Assembly: GCF_008520265.1 (NCBI RefSeq)
Contig: NZ_VIQM01000049.1
Span: 1 to 35,565 of the forward strand
Length of the DNA stretch: 35,565 nucleotides
Reading direction: 5' to 3'
Source: Sphingobacterium cavernae
Lineage (GTDB): Bacteria; Bacteroidota; Bacteroidia; Sphingobacteriales; Sphingobacteriaceae
This document shows, piece by piece, positions 24,522 to 33,871 of the stretch (position 1 is the first letter of the stretch; every line of letters begins with the position of its first letter). Below the pieces are notes generated by a model. The model saw only the letters and a list, made by a program, of their open reading frames with translations, ran no database searches and was not told the origin of the DNA. The translations under genes were made by a program, and so were the position numbers.

Positions 24522-24567
24522 ATAATTAGGTTTTAATCTTTTCAAAAAAAGATTAAAACCTAATTAT
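24522..24567. terminator. Bidirectional terminator, 21-bp stem
   Basis: Positions 24522-24542 and 24547-24567 are perfect reverse complements around CAAA, with A/T-rich ends on both sides. It lies between the convergent fragment 2 and SGNH genes. Confidence 0.85.
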
Positions 24568-24575
24568 TTTACGCA

Positions 24576-25688
24576 TCATTTCAATAAAGTTCGCAAAACT
24601 TCATAATACGCGTGGGATATTTTCATCATGCCAATATCATTAGGATGTGCGTAATCGACAGTTGATTCAATGTCCAAGCCGAAATCTTTAGCAGAAATGA
24701 AATATAGTTTTTTTATTCCTGCTTTCTTCAACTTTTGATACGTGGCATTTGTGACTTTTGAAGAACGACCATATTCCTCCATTGTATGTCTATTCTGGAA
24801 TCCTGGAGTCTCAGCCGAACTGTGTTCAGCTAAAATAATTGGGGTATTTGGATGTTTAATCCTTAACGTCTTGACAGCATTAGTTATCAATGAGTCTAAC
24901 TGTGCTTCTGAACGAGATTTAGTGATTGCTAAATTCGGGATACAATCCAGTATAAAAGCATCTGCTTCTTCGGCATTTATCAAATCGAGTAACGGTTGCT
25001 CCAAACGACCATTACCTGAAAAACCAAGGTTTATAATCTCATTAGGGAATGATCTCCCTAAAATGTTTGTCCATGCTAAACCTGGACGCGTAGCACATGC
25101 ACCATGTGCTATTGAAGTTCCATAAACAACAATAGGTTTACTATGTGTTTTTACAAACTTAAATTCCTTATTCTCAGCGACTCCAATTTCAAGCCATTCT
25201 ACAGTATTATAAAGCGGTAAGTATAATCTATAGACATGATTTTTATTGACCCCAATATTATTGAAATTATACGTCAGTGTATCCTTAAACTGATACTGAC
25301 CAAAAGCCCATTCCCATCTTTTATTTGATTTATCAAATGAGTACAGGTCAACACCACTTACTCCAGTGGAGGGCATGTGCGGCATATTTAACCCATGCTT
25401 GACTTTATAGCGGACTTGTATGCTATCAGCTTCCGTTTGAAACTCTACATATAACCCCGCAGAATTTGTCCCTAAATGCCATACAGCTTCGCGCACTGAA
25501 CTCTGTATTGCATGCGGCAACCTGCCATAATCAGATGCAGAATTCAAAACCTCTAAGCGTCCTTGCACTGCATTATCAGTTAAAGGATTGAAATATTTTT
25601 TACTTTGAGCTATAGCTACAGACAGCCCCACTAAACAAAAGAGAGAGCACAACAAGCTCTCTCTTAATAGAATGTTTTTTAAAATCAT
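24576..25688 (-). CDS. Secreted SGNH/GDSL hydrolase with N-terminal GxDLY domain
   Basis: The 370-residue protein has a signal peptide ending SVAIAQ. Residues about 30-175 are the beta-sandwich GxDLY domain, named for its motif, here SGVDLY (111-116). The SGNH domain has block I VVYGTSIAHGACA with nucleophile Ser192, block II GFSGNGR (222-228), block III DCIPN (Asn252) and block V DYAHPND with Asp345 and His348. Such enzymes are carbohydrate esterases or lipases; substrate is unknown. It starts 2 nt after the stop of the DUF1080 gene, so the two are cotranscribed. A periplasmic or secreted deacylase acting on decorated sugars fits the context. Confidence 0.88.
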   Translation of the reverse strand: MILKNILLRESLLCSLFCLVGLSVAIAQSKKYFNPLTDNAVQGRLEVLNSASDYGRLPHAIQSSVREAVWHLGTNSAGLYVEFQTEADSIQVRYKVKHGLNMPHMPSTGVSGVDLYSFDKSNKRWEWAFGQYQFKDTLTYNFNNIGVNKNHVYRLYLPLYNTVEWLEIGVAENKEFKFVKTHSKPIVVYGTSIAHGACATRPGLAWTNILGRSFPNEIINLGFSGNGRLEQPLLDLINAEEADAFILDCIPNLAITKSRSEAQLDSLITNAVKTLRIKHPNTPIILAEHSSAETPGFQNRHTMEEYGRSSKVTNATYQKLKKAGIKKLYFISAKDFGLDIESTVDYAHPNDIGMMKISHAYYEVLRTLLK

Positions 25689-25690
25689 TT

Positions 25691-26506
25691 TTATAATACT
25701 TTCACAGTTATATTACGATACCACACATCATCACCATGATCTTGAAAACCTATCAAACCTGATTTTGAAGCTCCTCCTACATTATTTAATAGTTCAAAAG
25801 CTACAGGCCATTTTTCTTGACTGAATTTACTTACTTGTAATAAGTCCGTCCATTCTTTTGTACGGATAGTATATTCCACGACTTTCACCCCATTTTGGAA
25901 ATGCTGCACGGTATTTCCTTTTACTAAGATTTTAGAAGTATTCCACTCTCCTACTGCCTTCGCATTTTGTGGCTTAGCAGGAATCATATCGTACAAAGAT
26001 GCTGATTTTCGGTTACCATCCACCCCCATTTTGGCATCTGGATGTTTTTCATTGTCCAAAATTTGATATTCTGGACTTGAAATATAGATTGGTTGACCTT
26101 TGATTTCTTTTGCTAAAAAGAACACGCCTGAGTTTCCTGCTTCAGAGATTTTCCATTCAAAAGACAATTCGAAGTTTTTGAAGTCATAGCCAAAAACTAT
26201 GTCCCCACCCTCAGCCTTATCAACTTTCGGGTTTTTAGAAAATTTCAATGCACCGTCTTCAATACTCCATTTATTTGGCACATGTTCTTTGTTGTATCCG
26301 CGCCAGCCAGTCAAGGAACTACCGTCAAAAATAATGTAGGCACCATTTTTATCTTTCTTTAGTGATTTGACATCTACTCTAGGAAGTCTCAATTCTTCAA
26401 CGTTTGGTTTTGCAGTCATCGCTTCTGTCGCTTTTTTATTCTGTGCACAAGATGTAGATATCAGAATTGTAAGAACAAATGCAGATTGGATTAATCGTTT
26501 TATCAT
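25691..26506 (-). CDS. DUF1080 lipoprotein (3-keto-disaccharide hydrolase-type)
   Basis: The 271-residue protein has a lipoprotein signal (ILISTSC, Cys20). Residues about 55-271 form the LamG/concanavalin-like DUF1080 domain: YIIFDGSSLTGWRGYN, NKWSIEDGALKF, FKNFELSFEWKISEAGNSGV, SPEYQILDNEKHPDAK, GEWNTSKILVKGNTVQHFQN and the C-terminal IGFQDHGDDVWYRNITVK. Members of this family have been described as 3-keto-glycoside hydrolases. The characteristic E-x-Q-x-x-D and QDHG segments are intact. It follows the outer-membrane barrel gene by 63 nt and precedes the SGNH gene by 2 nt. Confidence 0.88.
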   Translation of the reverse strand: MIKRLIQSAFVLTILISTSCAQNKKATEAMTAKPNVEELRLPRVDVKSLKKDKNGAYIIFDGSSLTGWRGYNKEHVPNKWSIEDGALKFSKNPKVDKAEGGDIVFGYDFKNFELSFEWKISEAGNSGVFFLAKEIKGQPIYISSPEYQILDNEKHPDAKMGVDGNRKSASLYDMIPAKPQNAKAVGEWNTSKILVKGNTVQHFQNGVKVVEYTIRTKEWTDLLQVSKFSQEKWPVAFELLNNVGGASKSGLIGFQDHGDDVWYRNITVKVL

Positions 26507-26569
26507 AGTTTAAAATTTATAATATGATTAAAAATAGTAAAAATATTAATATCGTCGTAAATAAAAGTC

Positions 26570-29047
26570 TTAATAGCCACCTTCCATATCATCCATTGGT
26601 CTATCGTCATTACGTTTTGATTTTGTCAAATCTTGTAGACCGAAACGGTAGGAGAAAGTCAAGTTAAAAGTTCTTCTAGACCAGCGGTGATAGAAATCAG
26701 AATAACGTGTCGGCAAATTAGTGTCACCACCAAATCTACGCTTATCAAACACATCACGAACATTGAATAATAACGAACCTTTCCCTTTCAAAATATCTTG
26801 ACGTAATGCCAAATCCACGCCATGCATAGACTTCATTCTACCTTGTAGTGTTTTCATCGGTGCACGGTAATCACCTTTCACTTGTAATGATGTCGTGGAA
26901 GTAAATTTCACATTCGTAGTCAAATTAGCATCCCATGCAATATTTTCTACTTTATTGATATTATAACTTTCTACAGGATTCACTCGTTGGTAATAAATGT
27001 TCGCATTCGCTGTAGCATCCCACCAATTGAAAATATTGACCTTAGAAATTAATTCTAAACCTGCATTATCACGTGAGCCCACATTTTCCCAACGCATAAA
27101 AGTAGCATTCTCTTTACCCTCTAAATAAATTGCGGCAATAGGATCGTTAGTATCGTACTGAAGTGGTTGTGTCATATCATTAACACGACGGTAATATGCT
27201 GTTGTAATGAAATTCCATTTGTCATAAAATTTCGCAAAACTCATTTCCATAGCATGAATATCTTCAGGCATCAAATTCGGATTTCCTTGACGGATATTTA
27301 ATGGATCGGATAAACTCACAAAAGGATTTACTTGCCATCCACGCGGACGTTGCACACGCCTAGAATATGATAACTGCACTTTATCGCCTTCTCCATTAAC
27401 ATCGTAAGTCAAGAATACACTTGGATACAGACGGAAATAATCCAAATTACCTTTATCGCTATAATTTCCCGTTGCAATTCTGTCGGGATCTACACTTTTA
27501 TTTTCTGTATTTAAATAAGCGTCCTCAGCACGAAGTCCAACTTGCAAACCAATTCTCTCACCAAGCATGCGTTGGTAATTCGCATATAAAGCATGGACTC
27601 CACTCTTCATCTCAAATTCATTGGACACTGTATAATCTGGAATCCACAATTCATTCGCTAACGTATCAGAATATTGAAAATCATTGGAATTACGTAAAGT
27701 AGTACGGTATCCAGCTTCAAACTTGTGGTTCTCACCCAAAGGCAATAAATAGTCTAATTGGAAATTCCAGTTTTGACCTTTTTCTCCAGTCTCATTAAAA
27801 CGCTTACTAACAAAACTTGGATTCGTCTGTTCGTAATCGTTCGTACCGTCTTCCTTATCGTTACCGTATGTTACATTTGCAGTCAACTCTTCGCCTTCTC
27901 TTTTTAGCTCACGCTTAAAATCAAAAGATAAATCGTAACCCAAATCTTTTTCAAATTGGCGCGAGGTACGTGGTGTAATTACTGGTGTTTGTTGTCCGCG
28001 GTACGATTTATAAAATAGGTCCTCTCCTCGATCGTTGTCACGAATACTTAGATTACCACCCAAACTCAATGTCGTCTTATTATTCGCATAATAATCCATT
28101 CCCAATCGCAACGAATTGTTAATTCCCTTACGGAAAGATTCGTTCTCCGTTTCAGTTACTAAACTGTTGGGATCTTGAACGCCATTGATAAGACCTATTG
28201 TTTTTGTAAAACCTTCTCCAAGGTTGCGACCATGCCTGAAATTGTAACTACCGAAATAATTAAATTTTTTGTCTCTATAATTTAAGGTAAGTCCCGCGTT
28301 ATAGTTGTCGTAATTTCCAGCCGAAGCAGTTACGTTACCATTTAAACCAGTGTGAATATTTTTCTTTAAAACAATGTTAATAATGCCAGATTGTCCTTCA
28401 GCATCGTATTTCGCAGAAGGATTTGTAATAATTTCAACTTTAGATACTGCATCCGCTGGCAGTGATTGCAAAAGTTTATTTACGTCAGAACCCGCCATAG
28501 CTGACTCTTTACCATCAATTAAAATTTTCACACTTGATGAACCTCGTAGACTTACGGCACCATCCGCATCAACTTGCAATGTAGGCACATTTCCAAGTAA
28601 ATCTTGTGCCGTTCCACCTACAGAAACAAGACTTTGCGAAACGTCAAACACCTTCTTATCAATGCCCAATTGCAAATCCGCTACGCGACCTTGTACCACA
28701 ACTTCTTCAAGTTGTTTGCCTGCTTCAATTAATTCAATTGTGCCGAGATCTAAAGTTTTATTTGAAGTGATTTGAATATTGTCAGCATCGTGGTTGATCA
28801 TGCCTACATAAGTAACTTGTAGACTATATGTTCCTGCTGGTATTGCATCTATAACTGCTACACCTGAGTTGTCTGTTTGACGTCCTTTAATTGGTGCTTT
28901 TGATGTGGGAGTAACAATTGTTACAGATGCCCCTAAGATAGGTTGTTTATTTTCTTGTTGTATTATCTTTACTTTGAGGTTTCCCTGTTGAGCTATCGCG
29001 TAAAATGGTAGTAACAGCAATATTAGATAGATTCTTTTCAGATACAT
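26570..29047 (-). CDS. TonB-dependent-receptor-like outer-membrane barrel (OMP_b-brl_3 type)
   Basis: The 825-residue protein has a signal peptide (LLLLPFYAIAQ). Residues about 22-110 are a CarboxypepD-regulatory-like domain (ILGASVTIVTPTSK...GTYSLQVTYVGM). LEEVVVQGR is a TonB-box-like segment, and the plug domain has DLLGNVPTLQVDADGAVSLRG, VKILIDGKES and VEIITNPSAKYDAEGQSGII. The rest is a large barrel ending FNLTFSYRFGLQDLTKSKRN, then an acidic tail. This barrel family is distinct from SusC: no SusD partner is present and the plug is shorter. Substrate is unknown. It is the first gene of a likely three-gene set with DUF1080 and SGNH. Confidence 0.92.
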   Translation of the reverse strand: MYLKRIYLILLLLPFYAIAQQGNLKVKIIQQENKQPILGASVTIVTPTSKAPIKGRQTDNSGVAVIDAIPAGTYSLQVTYVGMINHDADNIQITSNKTLDLGTIELIEAGKQLEEVVVQGRVADLQLGIDKKVFDVSQSLVSVGGTAQDLLGNVPTLQVDADGAVSLRGSSSVKILIDGKESAMAGSDVNKLLQSLPADAVSKVEIITNPSAKYDAEGQSGIINIVLKKNIHTGLNGNVTASAGNYDNYNAGLTLNYRDKKFNYFGSYNFRHGRNLGEGFTKTIGLINGVQDPNSLVTETENESFRKGINNSLRLGMDYYANNKTTLSLGGNLSIRDNDRGEDLFYKSYRGQQTPVITPRTSRQFEKDLGYDLSFDFKRELKREGEELTANVTYGNDKEDGTNDYEQTNPSFVSKRFNETGEKGQNWNFQLDYLLPLGENHKFEAGYRTTLRNSNDFQYSDTLANELWIPDYTVSNEFEMKSGVHALYANYQRMLGERIGLQVGLRAEDAYLNTENKSVDPDRIATGNYSDKGNLDYFRLYPSVFLTYDVNGEGDKVQLSYSRRVQRPRGWQVNPFVSLSDPLNIRQGNPNLMPEDIHAMEMSFAKFYDKWNFITTAYYRRVNDMTQPLQYDTNDPIAAIYLEGKENATFMRWENVGSRDNAGLELISKVNIFNWWDATANANIYYQRVNPVESYNINKVENIAWDANLTTNVKFTSTTSLQVKGDYRAPMKTLQGRMKSMHGVDLALRQDILKGKGSLLFNVRDVFDKRRFGGDTNLPTRYSDFYHRWSRRTFNLTFSYRFGLQDLTKSKRNDDRPMDDMEGGY

Positions 29048-29133
29048 GATTGTTTATGAATGTGTATTTGTGCAAAAATGTAGATTATTCGCACAAAATC
29101 CATATACGTAACTGCAATATTACCAATGTGTAA

Positions 29134-29415
29134 TCAATCTACCGAAACAGTAAGCCCTTCAGCTTTTAAAATTTTACGGTAAATTTCCATTTCGGTATAC
29201 GAGCCTTCTAGTATCGCACATTTGCCATCGTTATGTACGGTCCATGCAATTCTTTCAGCTTCTCCTTCGGTGTATTGCAGATGATGCATCAAGCAGTAAA
29301 TGACATGATCAAATGTATTCGTATCATCATTCCAAAGGATCAGACGGTGGCTTTCTTTGACAGAAGCCAAAATTTCTTCTAGGGTATAGGTTTCTTGCGT
29401 GGTCTCAACACTCAT
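29134..29415 (-). CDS. clpS: ClpS adaptor
   Basis: The 93-residue protein has the ClpS core: HRLILWNDDTNTFDHVIYCL (the NDD..TFD...V motif that contacts ClpA and frames the N-degron pocket), then HLQYTEGEAERIAWTVHNDG (His-x-x-Gly) and LEGSYTEMEIYRKILKAEGL. It delivers N-end-rule substrates to a Clp ATPase in the cytoplasm. It stands alone, divergent from fabH. Confidence 0.93.
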   Translation of the reverse strand: MSVETTQETYTLEEILASVKESHRLILWNDDTNTFDHVIYCLMHHLQYTEGEAERIAWTVHNDGKCAILEGSYTEMEIYRKILKAEGLTVSVD

Positions 29416-29419
29416 ACTA

Positions 29420-29427
29420 CAAAAGTA
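29420..29427 (-). promoter_or_regulatory. -7 box (TACTTTTG) abutting the clpS start
   Basis: TACTTTTG matches TAnnTTTG and ends 4 nt before the clpS ATG (29415), predicting a start of transcription at or next to the start codon. No TTG occurs at 19 nt. Confidence 0.5.
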
Positions 29428-29498
29428 GCTTATTTTTCAAAAAAAACTGTAATTTTAAATTGCTTTTGCGATAACTAATTATAAAAATTAAAGTCACT

Positions 29499-30545
29499 AT
29501 GTTTCAGTCGAAAATTGCTGGTATAGGTTACTATGTACCCAAAAATATATATACAAATAACGATTTAACCCGATTCATGGATACAACTGACGAATGGATC
29601 CAAGAACGTACTGGAATCAAAGAAAGAAGATACGCGGATCGAATGGGTGAAACCACGACTACAATGGCTATTGAAGCTTCCAAAATTGCTATTGAACGTG
29701 CTGGCGTGACTGCTCAAGATATTGATTTTATCGTATTTGCTACATTATCTCCAGACTACTATTTCCCGGGATGTGCCGTTTTATTACAACGCGAAATGGG
29801 CATGGGTGAAATAGGTGCGCTAGATATCCGTAATCAATGTTCGGGTTTTGTATACGCACTATCCATTGCAGATCAATTTGTAAAAACAGGTATGTACAAA
29901 AATGTATTGGTAGTCGGATCTGAAAAACATTCATTTGCATTGGACTTTTCTACACGAGGCCGTGCTGTTTCCGTAATTTTTGGGGATGGTGCAGGTGCTG
30001 TAGTCGTTCAGCCAACAACAGAGCCTAATAAAGGAATATTAAGTACGCATCTTCATTCTGATGGAGCGGACGCGGAGAAATTAGCCATGTATTACCCAGG
30101 GGCATCGAGCGGAATTTGGCTAGAAGAACAGCCCGAATGGCCGGATCAAGAATTGGGTGGATTATTAATGACACCCAAAATGTTGGAAGATGGCACAGCT
30201 TTTCCTGTAATGGATGGTCAAGCTGTATTCAAAAAAGCAGTAGCTAAATTTCCTGAAGTCATTGGTAAGGCATTAGCCAAGAATAATTTAACTCCTGCAG
30301 ATATCGATTTGTTAATACCGCATCAAGCCAATTTGCGTATTTCACAATTTGTACAAAAAATATTAGGCTTATCCGATGATAAAGTATTCAACAATATCCA
30401 AAAGTATGGAAATACAACTGCAGCCTCTGTCCCTATCGCATTATGTGAAGCCTGGGAAGCAGGCAAAATTAAAGATGGAGATATTGTCTGTTTAGCTGCT
30501 TTCGGCGCAGGATTTACTTGGGGTTCCGCCTTGATTAGATGGTAA
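29499..30545 (+). CDS. fabH: 3-oxoacyl-[ACP] synthase III
   Basis: 348 residues. The catalytic triad is complete: Cys114 in DIRNQCSGFVYA, His275 in IPHQANLR and Asn305 in KYGNTTAASVPIAL. DEWIQERTGIKERR and GDGAGAVVV are the usual N-terminal motifs. It is about 30 residues longer than E. coli FabH because of an insertion around residues 188-238 (ADAEKLAMYYPGASSGIWLE and on), a feature I associate with Bacteroidota KASIII proteins. It condenses an acyl-CoA with malonyl-ACP to begin fatty-acid synthesis; in Bacteroidota branched starters are common, but primer choice is not visible. No other fab genes are adjacent. Confidence 0.95.
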   Translation: MFQSKIAGIGYYVPKNIYTNNDLTRFMDTTDEWIQERTGIKERRYADRMGETTTTMAIEASKIAIERAGVTAQDIDFIVFATLSPDYYFPGCAVLLQREMGMGEIGALDIRNQCSGFVYALSIADQFVKTGMYKNVLVVGSEKHSFALDFSTRGRAVSVIFGDGAGAVVVQPTTEPNKGILSTHLHSDGADAEKLAMYYPGASSGIWLEEQPEWPDQELGGLLMTPKMLEDGTAFPVMDGQAVFKKAVAKFPEVIGKALAKNNLTPADIDLLIPHQANLRISQFVQKILGLSDDKVFNNIQKYGNTTAASVPIALCEAWEAGKIKDGDIVCLAAFGAGFTWGSALIRW

Positions 30546-30582
30546 AAGATAGAGGCTATTTAATTAGAAGCCTCTATCTTTT
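30544..30582. terminator. Terminator of fabH overlapping the end of the convergent gene
   Basis: AAAAGATAGAGGCT (30544-30557) pairs with AGCCTCTATCTTTT (30569-30582) and TTTTTATAAT follows. The stop codon of the convergent gene (30560) lies in the loop, and its last codons form the right arm. Confidence 0.8.
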
Positions 30583-31351
30583 TATAATATAAATAACATA
30601 CATTTTCCGAGGTGGGATAACGAACGGTTCCTGTTTCTGTCTTAAAATTATATTCAGAATAATCAGGTTCAAATTTTACACCTCTAACACCTACGTACAA
30701 TATTCCATTTGTATCTCGATAGAGGTAACTAATTTGTTTGAGAAATGGAAACTCAAGCTCATATTCCAATACAGCATTATTCATTATTAATAAATCAGGT
30801 TTAGCTTGTGAAGGGTATTTAGGGTGTTGAAACTCCTGATCGCTCCTATATTCTACTGATTTGTCATCGCTAAGGTTTACTTTAGATGTTACCACCATTA
30901 ATTTATCATAAACTTCATAGTTATATTTGTGCTCATGTCCCCATGTTACACCATTATCTTGAGAAAAAAAGAAAGGTGAAGAGCTGAATTGTAACCCCTT
31001 ATCAACTGAGAATGTGGATAAAGCACATAATTCATTATTTATTCTTGTAATGCCTGATATACCCCTTTTAGTTTCAGCTACTATATTCCAAGTTTTACCT
31101 TTATCTGTCGTAATAAGGATATCGAACAATCTAGCCACTATTAATGTATCATCAATATTTCCATAAATAGCAGTAATACTAGCGTTTTAATTGGGAATTT
31201 TTATTTCAACCCAATCGTCCACTTTCGTAATGGTACTTTTTATAATATTACCATCGATTCCTATGTTTTCATCAAAAGATTGATCTTTATCACAAGAAAA
31301 GAGGGCAAATACAATCAGGAACAAGAAACAATTAGTAAGAGATAATTTCAT
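30560..31351 (-). pseudogene. BNR/sialidase-type beta-propeller lipoprotein, broken by an in-frame TAA
   Basis: From ATG 31351 the frame reads MKLSLTNCFLFLIVFALFSC, a lipoprotein signal with Cys20, and stops at codon 55 (TAA, 31189-31187) after VEIKIPN. The same frame then continues without further stops (NASITAIYGNIDDTLIVARLF...) to 30560. The downstream part has two BNR-like Asp-box segments, LITTDKGKTWNIV and FFFSQDNGVTWGHE. Without the TAA the protein would be 263 residues. An internal ATG at 31138 could in principle start a shorter protein without signal. Most likely a recent nonsense pseudogene; function of the intact form is unknown. Confidence 0.8.
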
Positions 31352-31437
31352 CGCAAAGTGTTTTATTAAAAATAACTAAAAATACTTTACACAAAAGAAA
31401 GTTTAACATTTTTTAATCGAACAACCTATTTCCAATC

Positions 31438-32634
31438 TTATTCTTCTACATAATTTATTCGCTGCAAATTCGGCAACAACGCCGCAACCACACCGATCAA
31501 AGGCAAATACGAACATATATGGTAAATATATTCAATTGAAGTTTTATCCGCAAAATAGCCCAATAAAGCAGAACCTATTCCTGCCATACCAAAAGCAAAA
31601 CCGTAAAAAAGTCCCGAAACCATTCCTAATTTCTTTGGCAACAATTCTTGTGCATACACTATAATTGCTGGAAAAGCAGAAGATAGAATTATTCCAATAA
31701 TTACGATAAAAACCGCGGTCATGGTCAAATCAACATAAGGTAAAGCCAATGTAAAGGGTGCAGCTCCCAATACCGAAAACCAAATCACATATTTGCGTCC
31801 AAAACGGTCACCAAAAATACCTCCCAGCATAGTTCCAACAGCAATAGCTAATAAGAAATAGAACAAATAAACCTGTGCTGGTATATCTGTTATGCCAAAT
31901 TTCTCCATCGTGTAGAATTGCAGGAAATTTGTTATGCTTGATACATAAAAGTATTTGGACATAATCAGTAACAGTAAAACAAGTACGGATATAATGACTT
32001 TTCCTTTTGAGATATCTGGAATTTTAATCGGCTTAATTTCTTTTTTGGCTTGATTAATTAAACGCTTTTTGTACCAATTGCCAATATAATAAGCAACAAA
32101 TTGACCAATAATTGGAATTGCAATTAACCACATTAAAGCCCATTGCCCTCTAGGCAATACAATATAAGCTACGGCGATAGGCGCTAAAGCCATACCTGCA
32201 TTTCCCCCAATTTGAAAAATTGATTGCGCTAAACTTCGTTGTCCCGATGACGCAAGATAGGCTATCCGGGATGATTCGGGATGAAAAATAGATGAAGCAA
32301 CGCCAACCAAGAAAACAGAAAATAATAAAAGCGGATAACTATCTGCATTAGCAAACATCAACATACCCACAATCAAAATACTCATGGACACTATCTGCGA
32401 ATAAGGATGCGAATGCTTATCCGTATACGCGCCTACAAGCGGCTGAAAAATAGAAGCTGACATCTGATACACAAAGGTAATCAGACCAATCTGCCCATAG
32501 TCCAAATTGTGAACTTCCTTTAGCAGCGGATAAACCGCGGGTAATACACCTTGGATTAAATCATTGAGTAAGTGCGCAAAGCTAACGGCAACTAAAATGG
32601 AATAAATTGGCTTTGATGTAGATGTCTGTAGCAT
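31438..32634 (-). CDS. MFS exporter, Fsr (fosmidomycin-resistance)-like
   Basis: I use ATG 32634 (MLQTSTSKPIYSILVAVSFA); a longer frame to 32676 would overlap the upstream terminator. The 398-residue protein has about 12 membrane helices. Family features are AHLLNDLIQGVLPAVYPLLK, YGQIGLITFVYQMSASIFQP, LVGAYTDKHSHPYS and VASSIFHPESSRIAYLASSG, which match the Fsr-type MFS subfamily. GDRFGRKYVIW is the repeat of the MFS loop motif in the second half. It probably exports a small molecule or drug; real substrate unknown. The rlmI-like gene lies upstream, separated by a terminator. Confidence 0.85.
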   Translation of the reverse strand: MLQTSTSKPIYSILVAVSFAHLLNDLIQGVLPAVYPLLKEVHNLDYGQIGLITFVYQMSASIFQPLVGAYTDKHSHPYSQIVSMSILIVGMLMFANADSYPLLLFSVFLVGVASSIFHPESSRIAYLASSGQRSLAQSIFQIGGNAGMALAPIAVAYIVLPRGQWALMWLIAIPIIGQFVAYYIGNWYKKRLINQAKKEIKPIKIPDISKGKVIISVLVLLLLIMSKYFYVSSITNFLQFYTMEKFGITDIPAQVYLFYFLLAIAVGTMLGGIFGDRFGRKYVIWFSVLGAAPFTLALPYVDLTMTAVFIVIIGIILSSAFPAIIVYAQELLPKKLGMVSGLFYGFAFGMAGIGSALLGYFADKTSIEYIYHICSYLPLIGVVAALLPNLQRINYVEE

Positions 32635-32649
32635 AAATAATTTAACATT

Positions 32650-32674
32650 AAAAAGGCTTTCTGTGAAGAAAGCC
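32650..32674 (-). terminator. Terminator after the rlmI-like gene
   Basis: On the minus strand GGCTTTCT pairs with AGAAAGCC around a 4-nt loop and is followed by TTTTTAATG, between the rlmI-like stop (32682) and the MFS start (32634). Confidence 0.8.
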
Positions 32675-32681
32675 AAAATCT

Positions 32682-33866
32682 TTATAAAACGCGAACGAGT
32701 AAACCTTTCAGGTATTCTCCTTCGGAGAAAGACGCTCGTACAGGATGATCTTCTGGTTGCGAAAATTGACGAATAAATTGTATTTCTTTACCAGCATCTA
32801 ACGCAGCCCAAGCTATAACTTGTTTGAATGTTTCAATATCCATAGCACCTGAACAAGAGAATGTCGCCAATAGTCCTCCAGACTCTAACAACATTAAACC
32901 TCTTCGGTTCAAATCTTTGTACGCACGTGACGCCTTTTCTAATGTAGAACGAGAAGGCGCATATTTTGGTGGATCCAACACAATCACATCAAACTTCTCC
33001 CCTTGCTCACCCAACGTACGCAAGTACTTATTCACATCAGATTGTACTGCGGTATATTTTGTAGAGTCAAAACCATTGTGAATAATGTTATTCTTTAATG
33101 TCTCAATCGCCAAAGCCGAACTATCCACCGCAACGACTTCGCGCACATCTTCGCGTAATGCATTCAAGGTAAATCCACCTGAGTAACAAAAACAGTCCAA
33201 CATACGTTTTCCTTTGGCATACTGCGCAGTCAAGTAGCGGTTTTCACGTTGATCACAATAGAAGCCTGATTTTTGCCCATCAATGATATTCACTTTGTAA
33301 TGAATTCCATTTTCTACCATATCAACAAATTCTGGTGGTGTTTCACCCCACAATAAACCGTTTGTATCAGCAAGACCTTCATGTTCGCGAGATTTCAAAT
33401 CACTGCGTTCATATATTCCTTTTGGCGAGAGCAACTTCACCAACTCATCAACAACGATGTTTTTTACATTCTCAACACCCGCAGCATGTACTTGGATTGA
33501 AATAAAATCAGCGTATTTATCTGCTATCAATCCCGGCAAAAAATCTGCTTCCGCAAAAATCAAACGCACAGAATCGTTATTTTCTGTCAATAAATGTCTT
33601 CTATTTTGTACGGCCTTTTGTACGCGTACTCTCCACCAATTTTCGTCGATTTTATTCGCTGGATTCCATTCTAATAAACGAACAGCCACACGAGAAGTAT
33701 TGTTGTATACCCCATAAGCGATAAATTCATCGTCACAATTGTATACTGAAACGATATCGCCGTTTTGGATTTTACCTTCTTTTTTGTTGATAGCGCCTGA
33801 AAACACCCAAGGGTGCAACTGCCAAGCGGCTTTATCTTTGCCTTTATTAAGGATAATTTTATTCAT
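32682..33866 (-). CDS. rlmI-like: RlmI-like 23S rRNA (cytosine) methyltransferase
   Basis: The 394-residue protein begins with a PUA-like domain (about 1-75: ILNKGKDKAAWQLHPWVFSG, GDIVSVYN). A linker follows, then a class I methyltransferase (about 190-394) with the SAM motif RMLDCFCYSGGFTLNALR, VVAVDSSALAIETLKNN, the motif IV region VIVLDPPKYAPSRS and the motif VI Cys in LLATFSCSGAM. This layout matches the RlmI/YccW class, which makes m5C1962 in E. coli 23S rRNA. Exact target is inferred. Transcribed from the promoter just upstream. Confidence 0.9.
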   Translation of the reverse strand: MNKIILNKGKDKAAWQLHPWVFSGAINKKEGKIQNGDIVSVYNCDDEFIAYGVYNNTSRVAVRLLEWNPANKIDENWWRVRVQKAVQNRRHLLTENNDSVRLIFAEADFLPGLIADKYADFISIQVHAAGVENVKNIVVDELVKLLSPKGIYERSDLKSREHEGLADTNGLLWGETPPEFVDMVENGIHYKVNIIDGQKSGFYCDQRENRYLTAQYAKGKRMLDCFCYSGGFTLNALREDVREVVAVDSSALAIETLKNNIIHNGFDSTKYTAVQSDVNKYLRTLGEQGEKFDVIVLDPPKYAPSRSTLEKASRAYKDLNRRGLMLLESGGLLATFSCSGAMDIETFKQVIAWAALDAGKEIQFIRQFSQPEDHPVRASFSEGEYLKGLLVRVL

Positions 33867-33871
33867 CGATG

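Noticed and set aside
32635..32676. Longer start of the MFS gene at 32676
   Set aside because: The extension overlaps the terminator of the preceding gene, and the homologous N-terminus begins at ATG 32634.
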